A DNA stretch of 45,460 nucleotides. Origin: Desulfurobacteriaceae bacterium (GTDB lineage Bacteria > Aquificota > Aquificia > Desulfurobacteriales > Desulfurobacteriaceae). Below the pieces are notes generated by a model. It ran no database searches, was not told the origin of the DNA, and was given only the letters and a program-made list of their open reading frames with translations. Both the position numbers and the translations under genes were made by a program. This document shows positions 36,271 through 44,877 of the stretch, piece after piece (position 1 is the first letter of the stretch; the number at the start of each line of letters is the position of its first letter). The DNA is taken from assembly GCA_027075275.1 (NCBI GenBank), contig JALTBO010000008.1:1-45460 (forward strand), given 5' to 3'.

Positions 36271-37274
36271 CAGTTGTCTCCCTTTTCTCTCTCCTTGATA
36301 ACCTCATCTATCTCCTCAGGAGAGAAGAAATACTCCTCTCCACAGAAGTTACACCTGATAGAAACACCGCCCTCCTCTTTCAGCTGGCGGAGCTCCTCAA
36401 CCGGCATCGCCACAAGACCACCTTTTGCAACCTCCTTTGAACAGCGGCAACGGAAGGAGAGCTCTTTTAATGCAAGGAGTTCCGTTGTAAATCCCTTAAA
36501 AATAAGCTCTGCAATCTCTTCAGGACGCTTTCCCTCTTTTATGAGAGAGCTTACAGGAGGCAGAGCTCTAACGTTTTCCTCAAGCTTTGAAACGGCCTCA
36601 TCTGAAGCCCCGGGAAGTGGCTGGGCAAGAAATCCTCCGGCAGCCTCAACTTTACCGTTTTCAGAGACCAGAACGCCTAAAGAAACAGCAGAAGGTATCT
36701 GTTCAGACTTCAGAAGGTAGTAGGCTATATCCTGAGCTATCTCGCCGGAAACGAGAGGAACAGAGCTCTCGTAAGGAGTTCCAAAGCCCAGGTCTTTAAC
36801 AACCGTTAAAGTCCCGCTACCTACTGCTTTCCCTATATCAAATTTCCTTCTTCCATTCTCTTCCTTAACAAAGAGTGGAACGTCTGGATTCTGAACAAAA
36901 CCGCGAACCTCTCCCTTAGCGTTGGCCTCGGCAACAACAAGTCCCACGGGGCCATCTCCCTCTATCCTTAAAAGAACTCTCTGATCTGTTCCGTGTTTTA
37001 AAAGAGAAGTTAAGAGAATAGCCCCTGTTAAAGCCCTCCCTAAAACTGCCGTAGCCATAGGAGAAAGCCTATGCCTGAGCCTTGCTATTTCACACAGGTT
37101 TGTCGTCTTAACAACAAAAGACCTGAGGGCATCTTCACGGGTAACTGCTATAACACCGTAATCTCTATCCTGAAAGTAATTTTTCAGGTCTTCTTTCACC
37201 TGAGAAGTAAGTTCCTTAACTATCTTCTCCCTTGCAGGCAAATAGCCCAAATTTTTACTTTTCTTCTCCTCCAT
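36270..37274 (-). CDS. hslO: Redox-regulated chaperone Hsp33
   Basis: A 334-residue holdase chaperone. Seen: the Hsp33 core (RLRHRLSPMATAVLGRALTGA, RIEGDGPVGLVVAEAN, VRGFVQNPDV, LVSGEIAQDIAYYLL) and the zinc-binding redox switch CRC (276, 278) and CNFC (308, 311). Oxidation of these cysteines activates the family. The protein has about 45 extra residues before the usual start (lysine/glutamate-rich, helical). The ATG at 37274 has GGAGGG six bases upstream, so the extension is probably real. Overlaps the THEP1 gene by 20 bases. Confidence 0.94.
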   Translation of the reverse strand: MEEKKSKNLGYLPAREKIVKELTSQVKEDLKNYFQDRDYGVIAVTREDALRSFVVKTTNLCEIARLRHRLSPMATAVLGRALTGAILLTSLLKHGTDQRVLLRIEGDGPVGLVVAEANAKGEVRGFVQNPDVPLFVKEENGRRKFDIGKAVGSGTLTVVKDLGFGTPYESSVPLVSGEIAQDIAYYLLKSEQIPSAVSLGVLVSENGKVEAAGGFLAQPLPGASDEAVSKLEENVRALPPVSSLIKEGKRPEEIAELIFKGFTTELLALKELSFRCRCSKEVAKGGLVAMPVEELRQLKEEGGVSIRCNFCGEEYFFSPEEIDEVIKEREKGDN

Positions 37275-37782
37275 CTCTACCCTCCAGCAGTTTTAAAACC
37301 AGATCTGGAATCTCATCTCTGTTCTCATAAGTTAAATGTATGACCTTAAAGGCATTTCTGATTTCTGCTACCAGAGGATGAACATCCTTAATGGGAATGG
37401 TAACAACGGCAGAAACATCAGAAGAAATCAGTTTTTCAACGGCCTGTTGAAAGAGAGGTGAGAGGAGCTCCATCTTACCAACTTCATCAACAACAACAAT
37501 TTTTCTCCTATCAAGAGCTTTAAGAATAAACGGAACAGCAAACTTTTCAAATTTATCCACCAGAACTCTGTATCTGCCAACCCTGTAGGGGGAATCGGCA
37601 TCTACGGAGGCAAGGAGCTCCTCCTTTCCATCCGTTCTTACAACCTTAAATCCCCACCTTTTCCCGTTTTTCCTTATCTCATCAGTCCAGAACCCTTTAA
37701 CCGCCCCTCTCAGCTGTGAAACAACCCTCTTTACGGCAGTAGTTTTGCCTATACCCGGCTTTCCCGTAAGAGCAATCTTCAC
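37255..37782 (-). CDS. Nucleoside-triphosphatase, THEP1 family
   Basis: A 175-residue P-loop NTPase. Seen: Walker A GKPGIGKT at 7-14 and Walker B VVVDEVGKMEL, the signature of the THEP1 family first studied in thermophiles. These hydrolyse ATP, GTP and other NTPs slowly; cellular role unknown. The start is GTG at 37782, overlapping the MBL gene as GTGA. Confidence 0.9.
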   Translation of the reverse strand: MKIALTGKPGIGKTTAVKRVVSQLRGAVKGFWTDEIRKNGKRWGFKVVRTDGKEELLASVDADSPYRVGRYRVLVDKFEKFAVPFILKALDRRKIVVVDEVGKMELLSPLFQQAVEKLISSDVSAVVTIPIKDVHPLVAEIRNAFKVIHLTYENRDEIPDLVLKLLEGRDGGEEK

Positions 37783-38585
37783 CTCTGCCTCACAACTGAC
37801 AGGGTTTCAAGGTCAAGAATCATATTATCGTAAGCGGCTATTACCTTTACCCCTGTTCTTTCAGAGATGGAAAGAGCAACTTCCCAGGGTTTTGCAGAGA
37901 GCATAGTTCTACCAAAGTGGGTAAGAACAGCAAGTTTCGGCTTAACCTCGGCAATTATCCTTTCAGAATCTTCTGCAGACAGGTGATCTATTTTCGGGTT
38001 GGGCTTTAAAAGGGTAGTGTTAAGAATGAGAAGGTCAGAACCTCTGTAGGCTTCAATAAGAGCGTCAAAGAACTTTGTATCAGAAACGTAGCTGTAAACG
38101 GTTCCTTTCCACCTGAAAACAACGCCGTAGGTTTCAACGCCGTGAATATGCTTTAAAGGAAAAGAGACTGTAAGGTCGGTGGAGAGCTCCCTCTCAGCTC
38201 CCTCTTTAATAATTTCTGTCTTCTCTATGTTTTTTCGGGTATACTCAAGAACAACTGGATCAACGGTTATACAGTCGGAAGGGCACAGTAAAAGCCCTCT
38301 CTTTCTCTTTCCACCGAGGGTCATAGACTCTAAAACGTGATTAACATCTGCACAGTGGTCAAGGTGACGGTGAGAGAGAATAACAACATCGGTCCAATGG
38401 GGTTCAATGCCTTTCCTGTGGGCGTGAACAAAAGCCCCGGGCCCCGGGTCAACATGAACGTTTACAGAAGGAAAACCGAAGTAGAGACCACCCGCCTGCC
38501 TCTCAAAACCAAAAGCTACATAACGGGCACCGGCAGTTCCTAAAAAAACGAGTTTCCCTTTAAGAGACTCTTTATCTAACTTCAA
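37779..38585 (-). CDS. Metallo-beta-lactamase-fold hydrolase
   Basis: A 268-residue MBL-fold enzyme. Seen: metal motif HRHLDH (72-77), HVDPGPG before it, a later HIHGVE and DTKF, and a closing LTHFGR. This resembles RNase Z/PhnP-like family members, but the substrate is not clear. The start is TTG at 38585, overlapping the lpxA stop as TTGA. Placed between lpxA and THEP1. Confidence 0.85.
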   Translation of the reverse strand: MKLDKESLKGKLVFLGTAGARYVAFGFERQAGGLYFGFPSVNVHVDPGPGAFVHAHRKGIEPHWTDVVILSHRHLDHCADVNHVLESMTLGGKRKRGLLLCPSDCITVDPVVLEYTRKNIEKTEIIKEGAERELSTDLTVSFPLKHIHGVETYGVVFRWKGTVYSYVSDTKFFDALIEAYRGSDLLILNTTLLKPNPKIDHLSAEDSERIIAEVKPKLAVLTHFGRTMLSAKPWEVALSISERTGVKVIAAYDNMILDLETLSVVRQR

Positions 38586-39358
38586 GCCGGGCAGATACCC
38601 CTCCTGCTTTTCCTGATGAAATCAACCATTTCAAGAACTTCAGGAATATCGCCGAACTCCTCCTCAACTCTTCCCAGAGATACAAGAAGGGGTTCATCGG
38701 TCTTAAAAATCATCTCAAAAGCAGTGGTTAAAGCCCTTATTGTCTCCCTGCTGAAACCACGCCTTTTAAGACCGATGATGTTAATTCCCTCAAGCCTTGC
38801 TCTGTTACCCTGGGCAACGGCAAAGGGAGGAACGTCTCTATGAACTGCAGAGGCACCCCCTATCATTGCGTGTTTACCTATCCGGACAAACTGATGAATA
38901 CCGGTTAAACCGCCAATAACGGCATTTTCCCCAATCTCCACGTGACCGGCAATCTGAACAGCGTTTGCAACTATAACGTTTCTCTCTATTCTGACGTCAT
39001 GGGCAACATGGACGTAGGCCATAAGAAGAGCGTTATCTCCAATGTAGGTTATCCCTCCTCCTCCTTCGGTTCCCTTGTGTATGGTCACATACTCACGAAC
39101 TCTAACGCCGTTGCCAATAACAACCTCTGTATCCTCTCCCTTAAACTTCAGATCCTGAGGAACAACTCCTATGTGGGAGGCAAAAATCTCACAGTTCTCC
39201 CCTATCGTTGTCCTTCCTTCAATAACAGCACCCTTCCTTATAACAGTTCCCTTTCCCACTTTTACTCTGCTTCCTACATAGGCAAAAGGCTCTACAACAA
39301 CTCCTTCGTCAAGTTCTGCCCCTTTTTCAACAACGGCCAAAGGGTGAATTTTTACCAT
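38582..39358 (-). CDS. lpxA: UDP-N-acetylglucosamine O-acyltransferase LpxA
   Basis: A 258-residue enzyme for the first step of lipid A synthesis, adding a hydroxyacyl chain to UDP-GlcNAc. Seen: a hexapeptide-repeat beta-helix (residues 1-185), the catalytic His in VHVAHDVRI, HQFVRIGKHAMIGG, QGNRARLEGINIIGLKR and a C-terminal helical domain. I use ATG 39358 (TGATG overlap with fabZ) rather than the GTG one codon upstream. The fabZ-lpxA pair is the standard arrangement. Confidence 0.97.
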   Translation of the reverse strand: MVKIHPLAVVEKGAELDEGVVVEPFAYVGSRVKVGKGTVIRKGAVIEGRTTIGENCEIFASHIGVVPQDLKFKGEDTEVVIGNGVRVREYVTIHKGTEGGGGITYIGDNALLMAYVHVAHDVRIERNVIVANAVQIAGHVEIGENAVIGGLTGIHQFVRIGKHAMIGGASAVHRDVPPFAVAQGNRARLEGINIIGLKRRGFSRETIRALTTAFEMIFKTDEPLLVSLGRVEEEFGDIPEVLEMVDFIRKSRRGICPA

Positions 39359-39795
39359 CACTTCCTCGTTATCATAGCCATTATTTCCGCGTCACAGACA
39401 AGATCTTCCCCGACAAAAGCCTCTCCCTTCATCTTTGACATTTTGCTCTTTATCACCTTTGGCTCAAGAACGAACTTAACCGTATCACCGGGCCTGACCG
39501 GCTTTCTAAACCTTGCCCTGTCTATTCCCATGAAGTAGACGACGTACTCGTCTGGAGAGATGTCAAAAGACTTGAACATAAGAATGCAACCAACCTGAGC
39601 CATAGCTTCTATGAGGAGAGCTCCCGGAAAGATAGGATGCCCGGGAAAGTGGCCCTGAAAAAAGGGTTCGTTCATAGTAACGTTTTTAATACCAACTATC
39701 CTTTTCTTCGGTTCAAACTCAACAATTTTATCCACGAGTAAAAAGGGATATCTGTGAGGAATGGTTTCCATTATCTCGTTTATGTCCATTATCAA
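39358..39795 (-). CDS. fabZ: 3-hydroxyacyl-ACP dehydratase FabZ
   Basis: A 145-residue hot-dog-fold dehydratase of fatty acid synthesis. Seen: IPHRYPFLLVDKI and the catalytic FQGHFPGHPIFPGALLIEAM with His49 and Glu63. TTG at 39795 is preceded by GGGGAGG at five-base spacing; the ATG two codons later is an alternative at 11-base spacing. One base after ispF, one base overlap with lpxA. Confidence 0.96.
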   Translation of the reverse strand: MIMDINEIMETIPHRYPFLLVDKIVEFEPKKRIVGIKNVTMNEPFFQGHFPGHPIFPGALLIEAMAQVGCILMFKSFDISPDEYVVYFMGIDRARFRKPVRPGDTVKFVLEPKVIKSKMSKMKGEAFVGEDLVCDAEIMAMITRK

Positions 39796-39796
39796 G

Positions 39797-40282
39797 CTAA
39801 CCTCCCCGAATCTGTTTTAGAAGAACCACAGCTTGAGCAGAGATTCCCTCCTCTCTGCCTTCAAAACCTAACTTTTCAGTAGTCGTAGCCTTAACAGAAA
39901 CTTGAGAGGGAAGTATACCAAGAACTGACGAGATGTTCTCCCTCATTTGATTTATAAAAGGAGCAAGTTTTGGTCTCTGGGCAACAACAACAGAGTCTAC
40001 GTTAACAACGGTGTAGCCTTTTTCTCTGATGAGCTCAGAAACACGGGAAAGCAGTTTAAGACTTGAGATTCCCTTAAACTGAGGGTCTGTATCCGGGAAG
40101 TGCTGACCCAAATCTCCTAAGGAGAGAGCTCCTAAAAGTGCATCGCAGATAGCGTGGACCAGAACGTCTGCATCTGAATGGCCTTTAAGGCCCTTTTCGT
40201 GGGGAATTTTCACGCCGCCGATGATAAGGCTGTAGCCGGGCTCTAAAGCGTGAACGTCGTAACCTATTCCTACTCTGAACAT
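39797..40282 (-). CDS. ispF: 2-C-methyl-D-erythritol 2,4-cyclodiphosphate synthase
   Basis: A 161-residue trimeric enzyme of the MEP isoprenoid pathway. Seen: the metal-binding [26 protein letters not shown], the DTDPQFKG segment, and [15 protein letters not shown]. Standard length. Follows the response regulator gene with no gap. Other MEP genes are not in the window. Confidence 0.97.
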   Translation of the reverse strand: MFRVGIGYDVHALEPGYSLIIGGVKIPHEKGLKGHSDADVLVHAICDALLGALSLGDLGQHFPDTDPQFKGISSLKLLSRVSELIREKGYTVVNVDSVVVAQRPKLAPFINQMRENISSVLGILPSQVSVKATTTEKLGFEGREEGISAQAVVLLKQIRGG

Positions 40283-41080
40283 TCAGGCAAGACGGCTCCT
40301 TATCAGTTTCTCAATCTCCTCCCTGATAACCCTTTCAGCTATTTCAGGAATGACTTCCCAGGCAATCTCCCTTATTATCTCCTCTACTTTCTCCTCGGGA
40401 ACGGTGATTCCAGATACCTCCTCTGCCTTACGTTTAACTTCCTCTTTCGCTTCACCGACAACCGGCTCTGGATGGGGGAGCTCCTCCTCTACCGGTTTCT
40501 CAAGCTCCACAACAGGTTCCGCAGGAACCTTTTCTTCCTCCTTCTCCTCTTCAACTTCAACTGGAACAACGGGAACGTGCTCTCCAATTTCCTCCTCTAC
40601 CGGTAGAACAGGAATCTCCGGTTCTGCCTGCTCTGGAACGTGAGCCTCTGTAGTTTCAGGTTCAAGGTTTACAACTTCAAAATCACCTCCCTGAGGAACG
40701 GCAAGCTCCAGGTGCTCCTCAGGTTTAGGAGCTTCCCTCTTAACCTGTCTCAACAGGTCCAACAGCTCCTCAACAGTAAAGGGTTTCTCAAGAACAGAAT
40801 AAGCACCTAAAGAGAGAGCCCTCTCTCTGTCAAACCCTTCAGCAGTATGACCGATAAAGATAACCGGAACCCCAAGGCGAACAAGGTCTGAAATAACGTC
40901 ATAACCGGATCCGTTAGATATAGAGACATCAACAACTGCAAGATCAGGCTTTTCTAAAGCTGCAATGTTTAACGCCTCTTTTGGAGTGTAGGCGTGAAGA
41001 ACATCAATTCCTCTGAGGGAGAGAACTATTTCCAGTAGCTTGTGCCAGGTCTTCTTATCATCTACGTAAAGTAGCTTCAT
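40283..41080 (-). CDS. Response regulator with acidic/proline linker and short helical end domain
   Basis: A 265-residue cytoplasmic protein. Residues 1-115 form a complete receiver domain: acidic pair Asp7-Asp8, phospho-acceptor Asp51, Thr79 and Lys99 with the EKPF turn. Residues 117-215 are a Glu/Pro/Val-rich low-complexity linker. Residues 228-264 form a conserved-looking helix pair (EEIIREIAWEVIPEIAERVI) of a type I recall from the tails of deltaproteobacterial signalling proteins. No DNA-binding or enzyme output domain. It overlaps the membrane coiled-coil gene upstream by 23 bases, so the two are produced together. A role in localisation or protein docking is inferred. Confidence 0.85.
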   Translation of the reverse strand: MKLLYVDDKKTWHKLLEIVLSLRGIDVLHAYTPKEALNIAALEKPDLAVVDVSISNGSGYDVISDLVRLGVPVIFIGHTAEGFDRERALSLGAYSVLEKPFTVEELLDLLRQVKREAPKPEEHLELAVPQGGDFEVVNLEPETTEAHVPEQAEPEIPVLPVEEEIGEHVPVVPVEVEEEKEEEKVPAEPVVELEKPVEEELPHPEPVVGEAKEEVKRKAEEVSGITVPEEKVEEIIREIAWEVIPEIAERVIREEIEKLIRSRLA

Positions 41081-41801
41081 CTCTCACCTCTTTCAGTTTT
41101 TTCCTGACATCTTCTAAAAGAACAACCAGCTCTTTGGAGTTAAGGGCCTGATCGTCAAGCTCTTTAACCAGCGAGGCCAATTCATTGTTTTTAAAAGACT
41201 CACCCAGAGCGGTAAGCTCTCCCTTTACAAGAAGGGTGTTAAGCCTTTTTGATAGGGTAATCGCAGAGTCAACGGAGGAGATGATGGAATCTATAACGGA
41301 GAGATCAACAGCAGGAGAGGAAACTCTGGGACTCTCTTTAGTTTTTGAAAGAAGGGTCTCTACGTCGTTCCTGAGTATAAGAAGGCTATCTTTTACCTGC
41401 ATCAGCAGTGACTCATTAATTTTTGGAAGGTTAAACTCTACTTCCTGTAGAAGGCTTTCCGCTTTATCCAGTGCCGATACAGAGTCCTCTGACAGCTCAA
41501 GATGGCGCAGTGAATTCTTCAACCGCTCAATCTCGGACAGGAGATTGTCAACATCTGATCTTAACTCCTCTACTCTCTCTGACTGAACTTTTTTTATTTT
41601 CTCTTTTAGCTCGTCAACCAGAAGCGCTATCCGGTCTGAAAGCCCCTCCACTCTCTCTTTTATTCCCGTTAGATCAGGCTGAGGAGGTTCTTTACCTGAC
41701 AGGAACTTTGATATCAAAATTCCTGCAACGATACCTATGGCAGAAAACGTTATAGCAACAATTAGAGTAGCAGCCCCTAAATCCATCTCCAGATTCCTCA
41801 T
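41058..41801 (-). CDS. Membrane-anchored coiled-coil protein, unknown function
   Basis: A 247-residue protein with one N-terminal membrane helix (about residues 9-32) followed by almost wholly helical, Leu/Glu/Lys/Ser-rich sequence with heptad spacing, for example residues 43-105. It resembles in layout, though not in recognised sequence, the membrane-proximal helical rods of receptors. No catalytic motif. ATG 41801 overlaps maf by four bases but lacks a ribosome site; ATG 41786, nine bases after GAGG, is a fair alternative. It overlaps the response regulator gene by 23 bases and may anchor or regulate it at the membrane. Confidence 0.75.
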   Translation of the reverse strand: MRNLEMDLGAATLIVAITFSAIGIVAGILISKFLSGKEPPQPDLTGIKERVEGLSDRIALLVDELKEKIKKVQSERVEELRSDVDNLLSEIERLKNSLRHLELSEDSVSALDKAESLLQEVEFNLPKINESLLMQVKDSLLILRNDVETLLSKTKESPRVSSPAVDLSVIDSIISSVDSAITLSKRLNTLLVKGELTALGESFKNNELASLVKELDDQALNSKELVVLLEDVRKKLKEVRDEATLRR

Positions 41802-42373
41802 TTTTTTAGTTCTAAGCTAAGTATATCGTAAATTTTACTTATAGGAAGTCCCATTACGTTGAAGAAATCCCCCTCTATCCTCTCTATAAGGAGAGCTCCC
41901 TTCCCCTGAACGCCATAAGCTCCGGCTTTATCAAGGGGTTCTCCAGTTGAAACGTACCACTCAATCTCCTCTCTCGTAAGTCTCTTAAACTTTACTCTGC
42001 TCTCATCAAAAGATGAAACAAGTCTGTTTCTAATAAGAAGCGCAAAGCCGGTGATTACTGTGTGCCATGCTCCGGAAAGTCGCTTCAGGAACTCAACGGC
42101 CTCGGCAGGAGAGGTAGGTTTTCCCAAAATTCTGTCTCCCAAAACCACAATAGTATCTGCCGCAAGAGCCACTTCATCATCGGCCAACAGCTCTTTAGCA
42201 GCGAGAACTTTTGATTCAGCATTTTTCACCGCAGTTTCGTAGGGAGAAGGATATGCCCTCTCCTCAACGTCAACTTTTAAAACTCTAAAGTTAAAACCGG
42301 CCATCTGGAGTATTTCTCTCCTTCTGGGAGAGGAAGAAATTAGAGCTATCTTAACCTGTGCTGGAGCTCTCAC
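41798..42373 (-). CDS. maf: Maf-family nucleotide pyrophosphatase
   Basis: A 191-residue house-cleaning enzyme that hydrolyses dTTP, UTP or modified nucleotides to monophosphates. Seen: SSSPRRREIL at the start, ALAADTIVVLGDRILGKP, and DKAGAYGVQGKG with the catalytic-region residues. The start is GTG at 42373, the only start codon that keeps the SSPRR region; GGGGG lies upstream. It overlaps rnc by 23 bases. Subtype (YhdE or YceF) is uncertain. Confidence 0.93.
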   Translation of the reverse strand: MRAPAQVKIALISSSPRRREILQMAGFNFRVLKVDVEERAYPSPYETAVKNAESKVLAAKELLADDEVALAADTIVVLGDRILGKPTSPAEAVEFLKRLSGAWHTVITGFALLIRNRLVSSFDESRVKFKRLTREEIEWYVSTGEPLDKAGAYGVQGKGALLIERIEGDFFNVMGLPISKIYDILSLELKK

Positions 42374-43067
42374 TTATTACCCCCAGAAGTTTTAACATTT
42401 CCTTTGCTGCATCCTGCTCGGCAGCCTTTTTGGAACGGCCAACGCCAACTGTTTTAAGGTCTTTTACCCTACATTCCACTTTAAAGGTCTTCTCGTGCTC
42501 AGGTCCTTCTGCCTCTATAAGGGTATAGGAAGGGAGCTCCCTGAACTCCCTCTGCGTAATCTCCTGAAGGTAACTTTTAAAGTCTTTGTAGGTAACGGCG
42601 TTCTCCAGAATTTCCCAAAGTTTACCCAAGAACTTCTCTTTAAATACCTCTTTTGCCTTTTCAAAGCCTGCGTCTAAGTAGAGAGCTCCAAATACAGCCT
42701 CAAAAACGTCGCAGAGGAGAGAGGACTTCCTGCTCCCTCCGCTCCTCTTTTCTCCCCTACCAAGGTAGATAAACTTCCCTAAATCAACGGTCTTTGCAAG
42801 CTCTGAAAGTGAAGGCTCGCTGACAAGAAAAGCTCGAATCTGGGAGAGCTCCCCCTCGCTCTTTTCAGGAAACCTCTTTATGAGCTCCTCGCTTACAATA
42901 AGGCCGATAACGGCATCTCCTAAAAATTCCAGAACCTCGTAGTTCTCTCCCGTCTCCTTTTCAAAGGCAAAAGAGCGGTGGATAAGAGCCCTCTTCAAAA
43001 GTCCCTTATCCTTAAAGAAGTAGCCCAGTTTCCTCTCAAGCTCTGCCAGTTTCTCACTCCCTATCAA
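42351..43067 (-). CDS. rnc: Ribonuclease III
   Basis: A 238-residue double-strand-specific RNase for rRNA processing. Seen: the signature [18 protein letters not shown] (residues 41-58) with Glu44 and Asp51 in the metal site, the second acidic cluster [13 protein letters not shown], and a C-terminal dsRNA-binding domain ending [18 protein letters not shown]. The start is TTG at 43067, overlapping the fabF stop as TTGA. Confidence 0.96.
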   Translation of the reverse strand: MIGSEKLAELERKLGYFFKDKGLLKRALIHRSFAFEKETGENYEVLEFLGDAVIGLIVSEELIKRFPEKSEGELSQIRAFLVSEPSLSELAKTVDLGKFIYLGRGEKRSGGSRKSSLLCDVFEAVFGALYLDAGFEKAKEVFKEKFLGKLWEILENAVTYKDFKSYLQEITQREFRELPSYTLIEAEGPEHEKTFKVECRVKDLKTVGVGRSKKAAEQDAAKEMLKLLGVISESSSTG

Positions 43068-44305
43068 CCTTCAAACCTCTTTAGAACGAGGCAGGCGTTC
43101 GTTCCTCCAAAACCGAAAGAGTTCTTAAGAACGTATCTAACATCGGCCTTAACTGCCTCATTTGGCGTATAGTCAAGATCGCACTCAGGGTCGGGCTCCT
43201 CATAGTTAATCGTTGGAGGGATAACTCCTGTTTGAAGGGTCATAACAGATGAGACAACTTCAACTCCTCCGGCTGCTCCAAGGAGATGGCCTATCATAGA
43301 CTTTATACTGCTTATCTTAACTTTATAGGCATGTTCTCCAAAAACCTTTTTTATTGCCATTGTTTCAAACAGGTCGTTGAACTTTGTAGAGGTTCCGTGG
43401 GCGTTTATATAGTCAATATCCTCAGGCTTTATGCCTGCATCTTTTATGGCGTTCTCCATTGCCCTTGCAGCCCCTTCGCCTTCCGGAGCCGGAGCCGTCA
43501 TGTGGTAGGCATCTCCGCTCGTCCCGTAGCCAACAACCTCTGCAAGTATCTTAGCTCCTCTCCTCTTTGCGTGCTCAAGCTCCTCTAAGATAACAATGCC
43601 AGCTCCTTCTCCCATTACAAAACCGTCTCTGTTCTTCTCAAAAGGTCTGCTGGCCTTCTCGGGCTCATCGTTCCTGGTAGAAAGAGCTTTGGCCGCAGCA
43701 AAGCCGGCAACTGCTAAAGGAGTTATACAGCTCTCTGCCCCGCCTGCAACCATAACGTCTGCGTCGCCATACTGAATCGTTCTATAGGCTTCCCCTATTG
43801 CGTGGGTTCCCGTCGCACAGGCAGTAACAACAGAGATGTTGGGTCCTTTGTATCCAAACCTTATAGAAACGAGGCCAGAGGCCATGTTTATTATCTCCAT
43901 GGGAACGCAGAAAGGGGATATACGCCTCGGTCCCTTTTCTAATAGTATCCTATGCTGATCCTCTATAGTTGTAAGGCCGCCGATTCCTGAACCTATGAGA
44001 ACGCCTACCCTTGTTTTATCTACGTCAGACTCCTCAAGCCCTGCATCTTTAACGGCCTGAACGGCAGCCCCAACGGCAAACTGAATAAACGGATCTGTTC
44101 TCCTGACCTCTTTCCTGTCAAAATACTCTAGGGGATCAAAGTCCTTCACCTCTCCAGCTATCTGAACAGGAAACCCTTCAGGGTCAAACTTCGTAATCCT
44201 GCCGATTCCAGATTTCCCAGCTGTCAGGTTTTCCCAGAATTTCTCTACAGAGCTCCCAACAGGAGAAACAACTCCCAGTCCCGTAATGACAACTCTCCTT
44301 CCCAT
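43064..44305 (-). CDS. fabF: Beta-ketoacyl-ACP synthase II
   Basis: A 413-residue condensing enzyme of fatty acid elongation. Seen: the active-site cysteine Cys163 ([10 protein letters not shown]), the first catalytic His in [11 protein letters not shown] and the second in [13 protein letters not shown], plus [12 protein letters not shown] at the end. Length and Cys-His-His order are those of FabF. ATG 44305 has AAGGAG upstream. acpP, usual neighbour, is not between fabF and apt. Confidence 0.97.
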   Translation of the reverse strand: MGRRVVITGLGVVSPVGSSVEKFWENLTAGKSGIGRITKFDPEGFPVQIAGEVKDFDPLEYFDRKEVRRTDPFIQFAVGAAVQAVKDAGLEESDVDKTRVGVLIGSGIGGLTTIEDQHRILLEKGPRRISPFCVPMEIINMASGLVSIRFGYKGPNISVVTACATGTHAIGEAYRTIQYGDADVMVAGGAESCITPLAVAGFAAAKALSTRNDEPEKASRPFEKNRDGFVMGEGAGIVILEELEHAKRRGAKILAEVVGYGTSGDAYHMTAPAPEGEGAARAMENAIKDAGIKPEDIDYINAHGTSTKFNDLFETMAIKKVFGEHAYKVKISSIKSMIGHLLGAAGGVEVVSSVMTLQTGVIPPTINYEEPDPECDLDYTPNEAVKADVRYVLKNSFGFGGTNACLVLKRFEG

Positions 44306-44316
44306 CTTTCTACTCC

Positions 44317-44877
44317 TTAGAACTTTATAAGTGAGAATACAGGATATCCTCTCTCCTCAATCTTCTTCCTTCCTCCAAGGAAGGTAAGCTCTAAGAGGAA
44401 ATCAACGCTTATGATGTTCCCTCCAAGCTTCTCAACAAGGTCAATTGCAGCGTTCATCGTTCCGCCCGTTGCGAGAACGTCATCTATGAGAACAACTTTC
44501 ATTCCCTCCTGAATGGCGTCTTCGTGAACCTCTATCTTATCTTCCCCGTACTCAAGGGTATAGGTTGCGCTGATTGTCTTATAAGGGAGTTTTCCGGGCT
44601 TCCTGATTATGGCAAGGCCGGCACCAATCTTGTAGGCAAGGGCCGCTGCAAGTATGAATCCCCTTGACTCTATCCCTGCAACTACTTCAACCCCTGCACC
44701 GATATACCTGTTCCCAATGTAGTCAATTACCTTCTGGAATGCCCAGGGTTTATGAAGAAGTGGAGTTATGTCTTTAAAGACTATTCCCGGCTTTGGAAAA
44801 TCTGGAACATCTCTGATTAAAGATTTGAGCTCCTCTATCTCCTTGTGAATGTTTAAGTCTGTTTCGTTAAAGCTCAT
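44317..44877 (-). CDS. apt: Adenine phosphoribosyltransferase
   Basis: A 186-residue salvage enzyme making AMP from adenine and PRPP. Seen: an N-terminal [15 protein letters not shown] block, [18 protein letters not shown], and the PRPP site [14 protein letters not shown]. The protein is standard in length. Its ATG overlaps the metH stop by four bases. Confidence 0.96.
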   Translation of the reverse strand: MSFNETDLNIHKEIEELKSLIRDVPDFPKPGIVFKDITPLLHKPWAFQKVIDYIGNRYIGAGVEVVAGIESRGFILAAALAYKIGAGLAIIRKPGKLPYKTISATYTLEYGEDKIEVHEDAIQEGMKVVLIDDVLATGGTMNAAIDLVEKLGGNIISVDFLLELTFLGGRKKIEERGYPVFSLIKF

